This document shows, in pieces, positions 56,276 through 64,000 of a DNA stretch of 64,000 nucleotides (position 1 is the first letter of the stretch; the number at the start of each line of letters is the position of its first letter). Made by a program: the position numbers and the translations under genes. The notes below the pieces were generated by a model, which saw only the letters and a list, made by a program, of their open reading frames with translations, searched no databases and was not told the origin of the DNA. The DNA is from Hyphomicrobiales bacterium (GTDB lineage Bacteria; Pseudomonadota; Alphaproteobacteria; Rhizobiales; Rhizobiaceae): positions 174,664 to 238,663 of the forward strand of contig UEGQ01000013.1 of assembly GCA_900466005.1 (NCBI GenBank), read 5' to 3'.

Positions 56276-57316
56276 CTATTCATCCTCCAGCGTCAGCCGG
56301 AACTGCGCGGCCTCGAGGTCCTTCGGCGGCTGCATGCCGAGGTGTTTCCATGCCGTTGCCGTCAGCACGCGCCCGCGCGGCGTGCGCTGGATGAAGCCCT
56401 GCTGGATCATGTAGGGCTCGATGATGTCCTCGATTGCGTCGCGCGGTTCGGACAGGCCTGCGGCGATCGTCTCGATGCCGACCGGGCCGCCGCCGAAATT
56501 GACCGCGATCATGTTGAGATAGCGCTTGTCGAGTTGGTCGAGACCCATATTGTCGACCAGCAGTCGTGTCAGCGCCTCGTCGGCGATATCGCGGGTGACG
56601 GCGTCGGCGCGGGCGACCTCGGCGAAATCGCGCACCCGGCGGAGCAGCCTGCCGGCGATGCGCGGCGTGCCGCGGGCGCGCCTGGCGATCTCGCGCGCGC
56701 CTTCGTCCGTCATGCCGAGGCCCATCAACCGGGCGCCGCGCCGGACGATCAGTTCCAGTTCCTCGACGGTGTAGAAATTGAGCCGCACCGGAATGCCGAA
56801 GCGGTCGCGCAGCGGCGTGGTCAAGAGCCCGAGACGGGTGGTCGCGGCGACGAGCGTGAATTTCGAGAGGTCGATCTTGACCGATCGGGCGGCCGGGCCC
56901 TCGCCGATGATGAGGTCGAGCTGGAAATCCTCCATCGCCGGATAGAGGATTTCCTCGACCGCCGGGTTCAACCGATGGATTTCGTCGATGAAGAGAACGT
57001 CGCGCTCTTCGAGGTTGGTCAAGAGGGCGGCGAGATCCCCCGCCTTGGCGATGACCGGGCCGGAGGTCGAGCGGAAATTGACGCCGAGCTCCTTCGCCAT
57101 GATCTGGGCGAGCGTCGTCTTGCCGAGGCCGGGCGGGCCGACGAACAGCACGTGGTCGAGCGCCTCGCCGCGACCCTTCGCCGCCTCGATGAAGATCTTC
57201 AGGTTCGCCCGCGCCTCGGCCTGGCCGGTGAACTCGTCGAGCGATTGCGGGCGCAGGGTGGCGTCGATGTCCTCGCCGCGCTTGTCGGGGGAGAGGATGG
57301 GGTTCGGAGTGCTCAT
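56276..57316 (-). CDS. ruvB: Holliday junction branch-migration helicase RuvB
   Basis: A 346-aa AAA+ motor that drives Holliday-junction branch migration with RuvA. Walker A GPPGLGKT is at 60-67, Walker [12 protein letters not shown] from 106, sensor 1 [20 protein letters not shown], and the C-terminal winged helix [20 protein letters not shown]. Its ATG overlaps the stop of the PIN-domain gene (ATGA), which separates it from ruvA. This is the unusual feature of the cluster. Confidence 0.98.
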   Translation of the reverse strand: MSTPNPILSPDKRGEDIDATLRPQSLDEFTGQAEARANLKIFIEAAKGRGEALDHVLFVGPPGLGKTTLAQIMAKELGVNFRSTSGPVIAKAGDLAALLTNLEERDVLFIDEIHRLNPAVEEILYPAMEDFQLDLIIGEGPAARSVKIDLSKFTLVAATTRLGLLTTPLRDRFGIPVRLNFYTVEELELIVRRGARLMGLGMTDEGAREIARRARGTPRIAGRLLRRVRDFAEVARADAVTRDIADEALTRLLVDNMGLDQLDKRYLNMIAVNFGGGPVGIETIAAGLSEPRDAIEDIIEPYMIQQGFIQRTPRGRVLTATAWKHLGMQPPKDLEAAQFRLTLEDE

Positions 57317-57711
57317 GCGAGAAGTTCCATGCCGGGTATTATCTTTGCGGCCTTTCGGTCGAAGGTGACGACTTTGCTGCAGCCGGCCCTCATTGCGGCC
57401 CAAGCGACCATGTTGTCGGCGAGCGTGTCCACCGGCGGATTTTCCTCCGAAAGCAGCAGGCCGAGTTCCTCGGCGTTTTCCATCACAACGTCCTCCGACG
57501 CAAGGAGAGACAGCAGCAGCTCGGCGATCTGCGGCTGCTGATAGCCCAGCCTTCTGCGCAGGACCCATACCAGTTCGGCCAGGACAATGCCGCTGATATA
57601 GGCAGGGTCCCCGGCCGAGCGCTCGGAGAGGAAACGACGAGCCCTCTCGTTCTGCTCCGGATCGTCGATGACGACCAGGCGCAACAGGATATTCGTATCG
57701 ACGCCGATCAT
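57313..57711 (-). CDS. PIN-domain toxin, VapC type
   Basis: A 132-aa PIN-domain RNase: [20 protein letters not shown] holds the first catalytic aspartate (D5), [20 protein letters not shown] the conserved glutamate, [20 protein letters not shown] the central acidic positions, and [11 protein letters not shown] the last aspartate. All four acidic positions look intact, so an active RNase is expected. It overlaps the antitoxin gene upstream and ruvB downstream, each by four bases. The ATG at 57711 starts the PIN fold. Confidence 0.9.
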   Translation of the reverse strand: MIGVDTNILLRLVVIDDPEQNERARRFLSERSAGDPAYISGIVLAELVWVLRRRLGYQQPQIAELLLSLLASEDVVMENAEELGLLLSEENPPVDTLADNMVAWAAMRAGCSKVVTFDRKAAKIIPGMELLA

Positions 57712-57992
57712 TTCCGGCCTTCGTGCCATTCCCGCGTGATCCGCGCGTCATCCTCGGCGGCGGCATCCATGATCGCCTCGTCCATATCCTCGGCGGTCAT
57801 GCCCGCACCAAATGGAGGCTTGCCCAGAACGCCCGCGAGATCGGCCAGTTTCTTGTTCTTCGGGGTGGCCACCACCTGCCCGTTACGCACCGTCACGTAG
57901 AAGCGGGTGCCCGGAGCGAGGTTCAACTGGTCGCGCACGTCCTTCGGGATCGTGAGCTGTCCTTTCGAGGTCATCGTCGTCAATGCGCCCAT
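57708..57992 (-). CDS. AbrB/MazE-type antitoxin, VapB role
   Basis: A 94-aa protein with an N-terminal swapped-hairpin AbrB/SpoVT DNA-binding domain ([20 protein letters not shown], then [15 protein letters not shown]) and an acidic C-terminal tail ([20 protein letters not shown], ending REWHEGRK) that would bind and inhibit the PIN toxin. It lies upstream of the toxin gene and overlaps it by ATGA, the normal antitoxin-first order. Such antitoxins repress their own promoter, which would be in the short gap after ruvA. Confidence 0.9.
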   Translation of the reverse strand: MGALTTMTSKGQLTIPKDVRDQLNLAPGTRFYVTVRNGQVVATPKNKKLADLAGVLGKPPFGAGMTAEDMDEAIMDAAAEDDARITREWHEGRK

Positions 57993-58056
57993 CTCTCGCC
58001 CTCCGGCTCGGTGTTCTTGCGGCAATAGTACCAGTAAGATGCCGGGTATCAAATTC

Positions 58057-58674
58057 TCACCGCGAGAGCTCCTTCAGCCCCAGCCGGATGAGCTTGGCGC
58101 TGTCGGCGCCTTCGCCGGCGGTCTTGAGGGCCGCCGCCACGGCGTTGGCAGCCTGTTCGCGCGAATAGCCGAGATTGGTGAGCGCCGAGACGGCGTCGGA
58201 GACCGGGGCAGGGGCGACGCCTTCGCCGAGCTCCTGCTTCAAGCCGATCGTTCCCGCCGCCTCGCCGGCAAAGGCGGGCGCCTTGTTCTTGAGTTCGGTG
58301 ACGATGCGCACCGCGACCTTCGGCCCGACGCCCGGCGCCCGCGAGATCGACGTCTTGTCCTGCAGCGCGATCGCGTTGGCGAGTTCGGACGGAGTGAGCG
58401 TCGAAAGCACCGCGAGCGCGACCTTGGTGCCCACGCCCTGCACGCTCTGCAGCAGGTTGAACCATTCCCGTTCCAGCGCCGTCAGGAAGCCGAAGAGCTT
58501 CAACTGGTCCTCCCGGACATAGGTCTCGATGAAGAGCACGGCCGCCTCGCCGGCGGAGCCGAGCTTCGAGAGCGTGCGCGAGGAGCAGTGGGCGATGTAG
58601 CAGACGCCGTGGACGTCGATCAGCGCGTAGTCGCTGCCGATTTCCTCGATGGTGCCTTTGAGCTTGCCGATCAT
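58057..58674 (-). CDS. ruvA: Holliday junction DNA-binding protein RuvA
   Basis: A 205-aa Ruv[41 protein letters not shown], the first helix-hairpin-helix [17 protein letters not shown] and the second [19 protein letters not shown], and a C-terminal RuvB-binding domain ([20 protein letters not shown]). It tetramerises on the four-way junction. Its stop is 65 bp before the antitoxin gene, the room available for a vapBC promoter. Confidence 0.97.
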   Translation of the reverse strand: MIGKLKGTIEEIGSDYALIDVHGVCYIAHCSSRTLSKLGSAGEAAVLFIETYVREDQLKLFGFLTALEREWFNLLQSVQGVGTKVALAVLSTLTPSELANAIALQDKTSISRAPGVGPKVAVRIVTELKNKAPAFAGEAAGTIGLKQELGEGVAPAPVSDAVSALTNLGYSREQAANAVAAALKTAGEGADSAKLIRLGLKELSR

Positions 58675-58706
58675 GAAGTGTTCCGTCGGGTGGTGGGTGC
58701 GAATTG

Positions 58707-59219
58707 TCAGCCGGTGGCGAGAACCCTGCGCATCCGCTCGCCGCCGCGATTGTGGGCGTGGCAGATGGCGATCGCCAGCGCGTCGGCGGCGTCGTTGCCC
58801 TTGAACTCGGCCTTCGGCATCAGGATCTTCAGCATCATGTGGATCTGCTGCTTCTCTCCGTGGCCGACGCCGATCACCGATTTCTTCACCGCGTTGGGTG
58901 CATACTCGGACACCGGCAGGCCGGCGCGGGCCGGAACCAGCATGGCGACGCCGCGCGCCTGGCCGAGCTTCAGCGTCGCAACCGCGTCCTTGTTGACGAA
59001 GGTCTGTTCGACGGCGGCCTCGTCCGGCCTGTAGGAATGGACGATCTCGGCGAGCCCGTCATGCAGCTGGCAGAGGCGCGAGGCGAGATCCATGTCGCCG
59101 TCCGACGTCACGGTGCCGGAAGCCACGAACCGCAGGCTGTTGCCGAGCGTCTCGATGACACCCCAGCCGGTGCGCCTGAGGCCCGGATCGATACCGATGA
59201 TGCGAATCGCACTTTGCAT
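58707..59219 (-). CDS. ruvC: Holliday junction resolvase RuvC
   Basis: A 170-aa resolvase with the RNase-H fold. The catalytic acids are visible: D11 ([14 protein letters not shown]), E71 ([13 protein letters not shown]), and D143/D146 ([14 protein letters not shown]). It is the first gene of the ruv cluster, with ruvA 32 bp downstream. Confidence 0.97.
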   Translation of the reverse strand: MQSAIRIIGIDPGLRRTGWGVIETLGNSLRFVASGTVTSDGDMDLASRLCQLHDGLAEIVHSYRPDEAAVEQTFVNKDAVATLKLGQARGVAMLVPARAGLPVSEYAPNAVKKSVIGVGHGEKQQIHMMLKILMPKAEFKGNDAADALAIAICHAHNRGGERMRRVLATG

Positions 59220-59392
59220 GGCTCACCCTATTCCGTCTCCCGGAGGGTTTGCCAGCAAAATGTGAACAAAACAAAAACATTCAACAACAAGGGATCGTGA
59301 TTGCCGCCGTGCCTGCCCCGGGGTGGCAATCGCGATCCGTCTTTCTAAATAGAGGTTTCCGACCACGAGACGACAAGACGCAGGGGCTGCCG

Positions 59393-60394
59393 ATGATACC
59401 TTTTTCGATCCTCGACCTTTCACCCGTCGCCGAGGGGCACACCGTCGGCGAGGCGCTGGAAGCGTCGCGGCGGATGGCGCAGAAGGCCGAGGCCTGCGGC
59501 TACAACCGCTTCTGGCTCGCCGAGCACCACGGCATGCCGGGGATCGCCAGCGCCGCCACCTCGATCGTCATCGCCCATGTCGGTGCAGCCACCTCGCGCA
59601 TCCGCATCGGCTCGGGCGGCGTCATGCTGCCCAATCACTCGCCGCTCGTGATCGCCGAGCAGTTCGGGACGCTCGAGGCGCTCTTTCCCGGCCGCGTCGA
59701 TCTCGGCCTCGGCCGGGCGCCGGGTACCGACATGCGCACCGCGCGCGCCCTGCGCCGCAACCTCGAAGCCTCCGCCGACAGCTTTCCGCGTGACATCATC
59801 GACCTGCAGAGGCTGCTCGGCCCGAGGCAGGAGGAGCAGGCCGTGATCGCGGTCCCCGGCAACAACAGCAACGTCCCGCTCTGGCTTCTCGGGTCGAGCC
59901 TCTACAGCGCCCACCTCGCCGCGGCACTCGGCCTGCCTTACGCCTTCGCCTCGCATTTCGCGCCCGACCAGCTGATGGAGGCGATCGCGATCTACCGCGA
60001 GCGCTTCGAACCGTCGGAACAGTTGCGAGAGCCGTATGTCATGGTCGGTGTGATGGCGGTCGCGGCCGAAACCGACGCCGAGGCGCAGCGCCTCTTCACC
60101 TCGGCGCAACAGCAGTTCATCAATCTGAGGCGCAATGTCCGCCGGCCGTTCCCGCGCCCGGTCGAAACGATGGACGGGCTCTGGTCGGATGCGGAGCGGA
60201 TGGGCGTCGAGCATACGCTGCGCTATGCGGTGGTCGGCGCGGCCTCGACCGCGGAAGAGAAGCTCTCCCGTTTCCTCCAGGAGACCGGTGCCGACGAGCT
60301 CATCATTTCGACGCCCGTCCATGACGTCGAGGCCCGGCTGCGGTCGATCGAGATTTTCAGTACCTTCTCAGGGGTAATGAAACCTGCGCTCTGA
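59393..60394 (+). CDS. LLM-class flavin-dependent oxidoreductase
   Basis: A 333-aa bacterial-luciferase-like TIM-barrel protein: [60 protein letters not shown] and [19 protein letters not shown] are the signature segments of the luciferase-like monooxygenase group (close to the MsnO8-like branch). These use reduced FMN or F420; the substrate is unknown. The start matches the usual N-terminus. It is divergent from ruvC. Confidence 0.9.
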   Translation: MIPFSILDLSPVAEGHTVGEALEASRRMAQKAEACGYNRFWLAEHHGMPGIASAATSIVIAHVGAATSRIRIGSGGVMLPNHSPLVIAEQFGTLEALFPGRVDLGLGRAPGTDMRTARALRRNLEASADSFPRDIIDLQRLLGPRQEEQAVIAVPGNNSNVPLWLLGSSLYSAHLAAALGLPYAFASHFAPDQLMEAIAIYRERFEPSEQLREPYVMVGVMAVAAETDAEAQRLFTSAQQQFINLRRNVRRPFPRPVETMDGLWSDAERMGVEHTLRYAVVGAASTAEEKLSRFLQETGADELIISTPVHDVEARLRSIEIFSTFSGVMKPAL

Positions 60395-60476
60395 GGTCGG
60401 CGGAACGCGTGATTTGTCGCTGCCGAAGGTATTTTCATCGGCTTTTCAGCGCTTTTGTGAGATGTTGCCCGCCAAA

Positions 60477-60491
60477 TTAACCGGCATTTAA
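60477..60491. promoter_or_regulatory. CtrA-binding box upstream of the chemoreceptor gene
   Basis: Sequence ttaaccggcatttaa, an exact TTAA-N7-TTAA match, 123-137 bp upstream of the chemoreceptor start codon. Confidence 0.55.
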
Positions 60492-60613
60492 GCAAAGCTT
60501 CCCAAGGGTAGAGTATCACGGTCCGTCTGGTGCCGCGCTCCCCCGCGAGCCGACGAGCCGTCTCAAGGGGAAATGCGTCGCAAAGGCGCAATGCGGGAAG
60601 GCTGGATAGAGTA

Positions 60614-62935
60614 ATGCATTACCGGTTCAATTCACTGTCCTCGAAAGTCATTGGCATTTTTCTTCTGCTCACCGCGGCGTCGGTCGGCGTGCTCAACGTT
60701 CTCGCCTATTACACATCGAGCAGCATCTTTGGCCGCCAGACCTACCACGCGATGGAGAGCACGCTCACCTTCCGCGGCGACATGCTGAAGGAACAGCTCA
60801 CGCAGATGGAGAATCAGGCGACCTCGATCGCCAAGATCGAGAGCCTGCAGCAGTCAGTGACCTCGCTGAAGAGCGGCTGGAACACTATCGTGAAGAATTC
60901 GGGCGATGCCCGCGCGGAACTGCGTTCGGTCTTCGTCGACAAGAATCCCAATCCGGCCAACGAGCGCGAGAAACTCGTGAAGCCCGAGGGCCCGAGCGGC
61001 TTCTACTACGGAGCGCACGAGAAAACCCAGGCCGAGGTCGCCGGCTTCCTCGCCGACACGCAGTTCCGTGACCTGCTGATCGCCGACCAGACCGGCAATA
61101 TCGTCTATTCTTACAAGAAGGACCGCACCTTCGCCGAGAACGTGACGGCCGGCGAATTCCAGGCGTCCGGTATCGGCCGTGCCTTTGCCGCCAGCGCGGA
61201 AGCCGCCGCCGGGGCGACGGAGGATGCAGCCCCGACGCGCTTCTCCGGCCTCGTCGTCGGCAGCGATCCGTCCTCGCCCGACATCTATTTCGCGGTGCCG
61301 GTCGTGAAGTTCGGCGCCTTCAAGGGCACGATCCTGTTCCAGCTCAAGGAAAGCGCCGTCGTCGGCATCCTCTCCAAGGGGATCACCACCGAGAGCGGCG
61401 AGCGTTCAGCGATCCTTTCCACCGACGGAACCGGCATTGCGCTTTCGCCGGACGGCCACCTCGCCGACATCTCTGCCGCGCCCTTCGGCTTCACCGCCGA
61501 TGCGATGGCCGCCACCGACACGGTGATCAACGATTTCGACCGTGACGGCGACGCCGCCCGCGCCTATGCGCGACCGATCGAGTTCGGCGAACACGGCTTC
61601 CTCGTCGTCGAAAGCATCGGTCTTTCCGAACTCAATGCCGGCTCCCTCGAGATCGCCGGCATCCTGACGGCGATCGCCGTTGCCGCGCTCGCCGTCATGG
61701 CGGTTGCGACCGGCGTCCTCACCCGCCGCCTCTTCGCGCCGCTCGCAAAGCTTGCGACCGTCACCGGCGACGTTGCGAACGGCAAGCTCGACGACGTGGT
61801 CGGCAACCAGGACCGCAAGGACGAGATCGGAACCATGGCGCGCGCGCTGGAACGCTTCCGCACGGCGCTCATCGAACAGCATCGCCTGGAAGCCGCAAAC
61901 GAGGAAAACCGCGAAAAGTCGGAAGCCGAGCGCCGCCAGCGCTTCGCCGAGCGCGAAGCCGAGGCACGCACGCTGCAGGCGGTCGTCGAGGCGCTGGATG
62001 AGGGTCTCGACCGGCTCGCCGGCGGCGATCTCGCCTTCCAGATCACCCAGGTCTTCCCGCAGGATCTCGAAGGCCTGCGGCACAACTTCAACAAGGCGCT
62101 CTCCACGCTGAGCCAGACGCTCTCGGGTATCGGCGGAAACTCCGTCGCCGTCCGCGAGGGCTCGGAGGAAATGCGTGCCGGCGCCGACCAGCTTGCAGCG
62201 CGCACGGAGCGTCAGGCGGCCGCCATTACCGAAACCGCAAGCGCGATCAAGGCGATCACCGACGCGGTGAAGACGCAGATCGCCCGCGCCGAGGACGCCG
62301 AGCGGCTGGCCCGCAACGCCAAGAACGACACCGAGCATTCCGGGCACATCATGAGTGACACGATCGCCGCGATGGAGGCGATCCAGACGTCCTCGCAGCA
62401 GATCAACCGGATCATCGGCGTGATCGACGAGATCGCCTTCCAGACCAATCTTCTCGCGCTCAACGCAGGTGTCGAGGCGGCGCGTGCCGGCGAAAGCGGC
62501 AAGGGTTTTGCCGTCGTCGCCCAGGAAGTGCGCGAGCTCGCGCAGCGTTCGGCAGCGGCCGCGAAGGAGATCGCGAGCCTCCTTGCGAAGTCGACGAGCG
62601 AGGTGGCGAACGGCGTCTCGCTGGTGGAAAGGGCCGGCTCTGCGCTCCAGGGCATCGGCGCGCATGTCGTGGCGATCAACGGACAGATCGGCGAGATCAT
62701 GGAATCGACCCGCGAGGAAGCGCAGACGCTGGTCGAGATCAACAGCTCCGTCGGCCAGATCGACATCATGACCCAGCAGAATGCGGCGATGGTCGAGGAA
62801 ACGACCGCCGCCATCCACCGTCTCGCTTCCGAAGCGGTCGAGATGGACCAGCGGCTCGGTCAGTTCCAGCTCGCCCAGTCCGGGCGTGCGGGAGACGACC
62901 GGTACGGCCACGACGCGATGCGCCGCGCCGGCTGA
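60614..62935 (+). CDS. Methyl-accepting chemotaxis protein
   Basis: A 773-aa transmembrane chemoreceptor. Membrane helix 1 is at about 12-33 ([20 protein letters not shown]), a long periplasmic sensor (about 35-340) follows, then helix 2 (about 345-367, [20 protein letters not shown]), a HAMP domain (to about 420), a second HAMP-like segment (about 455-500, [20 protein letters not shown]), and the signalling hairpin with the tip [20 protein letters not shown] followed by [20 protein letters not shown] (from about 600). The sensor ligand is unknown. No CheB/CheR-binding pentapeptide is seen at the C-terminus. A CtrA box lies upstream. Confidence 0.95.
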   Translation: MHYRFNSLSSKVIGIFLLLTAASVGVLNVLAYYTSSSIFGRQTYHAMESTLTFRGDMLKEQLTQMENQATSIAKIESLQQSVTSLKSGWNTIVKNSGDARAELRSVFVDKNPNPANEREKLVKPEGPSGFYYGAHEKTQAEVAGFLADTQFRDLLIADQTGNIVYSYKKDRTFAENVTAGEFQASGIGRAFAASAEAAAGATEDAAPTRFSGLVVGSDPSSPDIYFAVPVVKFGAFKGTILFQLKESAVVGILSKGITTESGERSAILSTDGTGIALSPDGHLADISAAPFGFTADAMAATDTVINDFDRDGDAARAYARPIEFGEHGFLVVESIGLSELNAGSLEIAGILTAIAVAALAVMAVATGVLTRRLFAPLAKLATVTGDVANGKLDDVVGNQDRKDEIGTMARALERFRTALIEQHRLEAANEENREKSEAERRQRFAEREAEARTLQAVVEALDEGLDRLAGGDLAFQITQVFPQDLEGLRHNFNKALSTLSQTLSGIGGNSVAVREGSEEMRAGADQLAARTERQAAAITETASAIKAITDAVKTQIARAEDAERLARNAKNDTEHSGHIMSDTIAAMEAIQTSSQQINRIIGVIDEIAFQTNLLALNAGVEAARAGESGKGFAVVAQEVRELAQRSAAAAKEIASLLAKSTSEVANGVSLVERAGSALQGIGAHVVAINGQIGEIMESTREEAQTLVEINSSVGQIDIMTQQNAAMVEETTAAIHRLASEAVEMDQRLGQFQLAQSGRAGDDRYGHDAMRRAG

Positions 62936-62968
62936 TCGCACCGCGATCCTCGCTGACGCATACTATAG

Positions 62969-62996
62969 TGCCGGCCCACGGGCCGGCATTTTCTTT
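62969..62996 (+). terminator. Rho-independent terminator after the chemoreceptor gene
   Basis: An 8-bp stem (tgccggcc / ggccggca), loop cacg, followed by ttttcttt, 33 bases after the stop. Confidence 0.88.
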
Positions 62997-63086
62997 GCCG
63001 ATAGTGGCGACCGCTACACCTGAAAGTACCGGTTACAGTAAAGACCCTCAAAAAATATGGTTAAGTACTAGAGTTAACGAGTACGC

Positions 63087-63101
63087 TTAATGCCGTGTTA
63101 A
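63087..63101. promoter_or_regulatory. CtrA-binding box in the outer-membrane-protein promoter
   Basis: Sequence ttaatgccgtgttaa, an exact TTAA-N7-TTAA match, 81-95 bp before the start codon of the outer-membrane protein. Two more TTAA half-sites lie upstream at 63061 and 63074. Confidence 0.65.
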
Positions 63102-63181
63102 CTCCGATTTGCGATCTTTCTGTCGAACAAGCACACGGCGCCAACCCCACGGCCGAAAAAAGGTGCGCGGAGTAACGACAG

Positions 63182-63952
63182 ATGACCAGATTGCCCATCG
63201 CATTTGCAGCAATGCTTCTTGCAAGTACGTCGGCGCTCGCTGCCGACCTTTACGTCGAGCCTGATCCGCAACCGGTGGCGCCGGCCTTCGGCGGCTTCTA
63301 CCTGCGTGGTCACCTCGGCATGAGCAACCAGCAGCTCGGCAGCCTCGAACACACGCTCTTCGACGACGTCGAGATCCACGAATTCCTCGACGAAGGCGGC
63401 TTCGACAGCGCGCCGCTCGCCGGCATCGGCGTCGGCTACCAGTTCAACGACTGGCTGCGCGCAGACGCCTTCGTCGAATATCGCGGCGACGCGAGCTTCT
63501 CCGCGCTCGACCGCTACGGTCACACCGGCGCGGCGGGCACCGTCTGGGACGGCACCAACGACTATTCGGGCACCAAGTCGGAATGGCTGCTGATGGCGAA
63601 CGCCTATGTCGACATCGGCCACTGGTACGGCATCACGCCCTATGTCGGCGCCGGTATCGGCGCGTCGCGGAACACGATCTCCCACTTCAAGGACGTCAAC
63701 GTTCCGACGGCGGGCGTCTCCTACGGCGACACGGCCTCGACCTGGAATTTCGCCTGGGCGCTCCACGCGGGGCTCGCCTATCAGGTCACCGATCGCATGA
63801 CCCTCGATCTCGGTTATTCCTACATGAACCTCGGAGACGCCAAGACCGGCGATCTCGAGGCCTATGACGGCTCGGTGACCAACGAGCCGATGCATTTCAA
63901 GGACATCACGTCCCACGACATCAAGCTCGGCTTCCGCTATTCGCTGCAATAG
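63182..63952 (+). CDS. Outer-membrane beta-barrel protein
   Basis: A 256-aa protein with a signal peptide (MTRLPIAFAAMLLASTSALA, cleaved before ADLYVEP) and alternating-hydrophobicity strands of a small eight-stranded OmpA/opacity-like barrel: GGFYLRGHLGMSNQQ, LAGIGVGYQFNDWLRADAFV followed by EYRGDASFSA, LLMANAYVDIGHWYGITPYV, GAGIGASRNT, ALHAGLAYQVTDRMTLDLGY, and the C-terminal strand IKLGFRYSLQ, lacking the usual final phenylalanine. The role may be surface structure or porin-like; unknown. The promoter holds a CtrA box. Confidence 0.88.
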   Translation: MTRLPIAFAAMLLASTSALAADLYVEPDPQPVAPAFGGFYLRGHLGMSNQQLGSLEHTLFDDVEIHEFLDEGGFDSAPLAGIGVGYQFNDWLRADAFVEYRGDASFSALDRYGHTGAAGTVWDGTNDYSGTKSEWLLMANAYVDIGHWYGITPYVGAGIGASRNTISHFKDVNVPTAGVSYGDTASTWNFAWALHAGLAYQVTDRMTLDLGYSYMNLGDAKTGDLEAYDGSVTNEPMHFKDITSHDIKLGFRYSLQ

Positions 63953-63978
63953 CCGCGGAGAAGGTCGGCACATAACGA

Positions 63979-64000
63979 AGGCCGCCGGAGCGATCCGGCG
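63979..64000 (+). terminator. Hairpin after the outer-membrane-protein gene, cut by window edge
   Basis: A 7-bp stem (cgccgga / tccggcg) with a gcga loop reaches the last base of the window; a following T tract cannot be seen. Confidence 0.45.

Overview
The window is a high-GC chromosomal segment of an alphaproteobacterium, almost certainly of the family Rhizobiaceae (Rhizobium/Sinorhizobium/Shinella-like). The evidence is a set of alphaproteobacterial small families (UPF0335/DUF2312, DUF1244, DUF1036, DUF465, DUF1465/RcdA, DUF1192, DUF4164), a ruvC-ruvA-ruvB cluster, the order tolQ-tolR-tolA-tolB-pal-cpoB-tilS-ftsH-glmM, the sqdBDC sulfolipid genes, and TTAA-N7-TTAA boxes for the cell-cycle regulator CtrA. 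It reads as core chromosome: I see no prophage, no insertion sequence, no CRISPR array, no rRNA and no tRNA gene.

Layout. 0-6.3 kb: UPF0335 (cut by the edge), DUF1244, N-formylglutamate amidohydrolase, DUF1036-pykA, a TPR protein, a Cys-less L36 gene, purE-purK and a small DUF465 gene. 6.5-16.1 kb: a second DUF465 gene, an ArsR regulator, a TSUP exporter, a ThiE-like protein, a SEL1-repeat protein, an MgtC/DUF4010 membrane protein, an inositol-phosphatase-family enzyme, a MotA/MotB-like stator pair and an FAD dehydrogenase. 16.1-22.1 kb: an ABC exporter, rpmE, rcdA with an adjacent probable small RNA (both with CtrA boxes), DUF1192, an MFS transporter, a tiny membrane protein and a PhzF protein. 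22.2-29.9 kb: a central carbon block of class I aldolase, pgk, gap and transketolase, interrupted by a K+/H+ antiporter.

30.2-40.7 kb: DUF4164, zapA, a probable 6S RNA, LysE, PaiB-like, Cfa-like, fau, ymdB, then an accessory module of an MBL-fold protein, a flavin split-barrel/GAF/winged-helix regulator with a split-barrel partner, and a divergent flavin monooxygenase; yebC follows. 40.8-41.4 kb: a repeat-rich patch with a solo GIY-YIG nuclease gene flanked by inverted 29-bp palindromic repeats. 41.4-52.5 kb: glmM, ftsH, tilS and the Tol-Pal envelope operon. 52.6-55.6 kb: sqdB-sqdD-sqdC for sulfoquinovosyl diacylglycerol. 55.7-59.2 kb: a DinB protein and the ruvCAB cluster with a VapBC-type toxin-antitoxin pair inserted between ruvA and ruvB. 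59.4-64 kb: an LLM flavin oxidoreductase, a chemoreceptor and an outer-membrane beta-barrel protein, the last two preceded by CtrA boxes.

The most noteworthy points are the CtrA-box/small-RNA locus beside rcdA (RcdA promotes CtrA destruction, so this is a candidate feedback circuit), the vapBC pair translationally coupled to ruvB by ATGA overlaps, the orphan stator pair, the split-barrel/GAF/winged-helix regulator, and the palindrome-flanked GIY-YIG element. All functional calls come from reading protein motifs and gene context; no database search was run.
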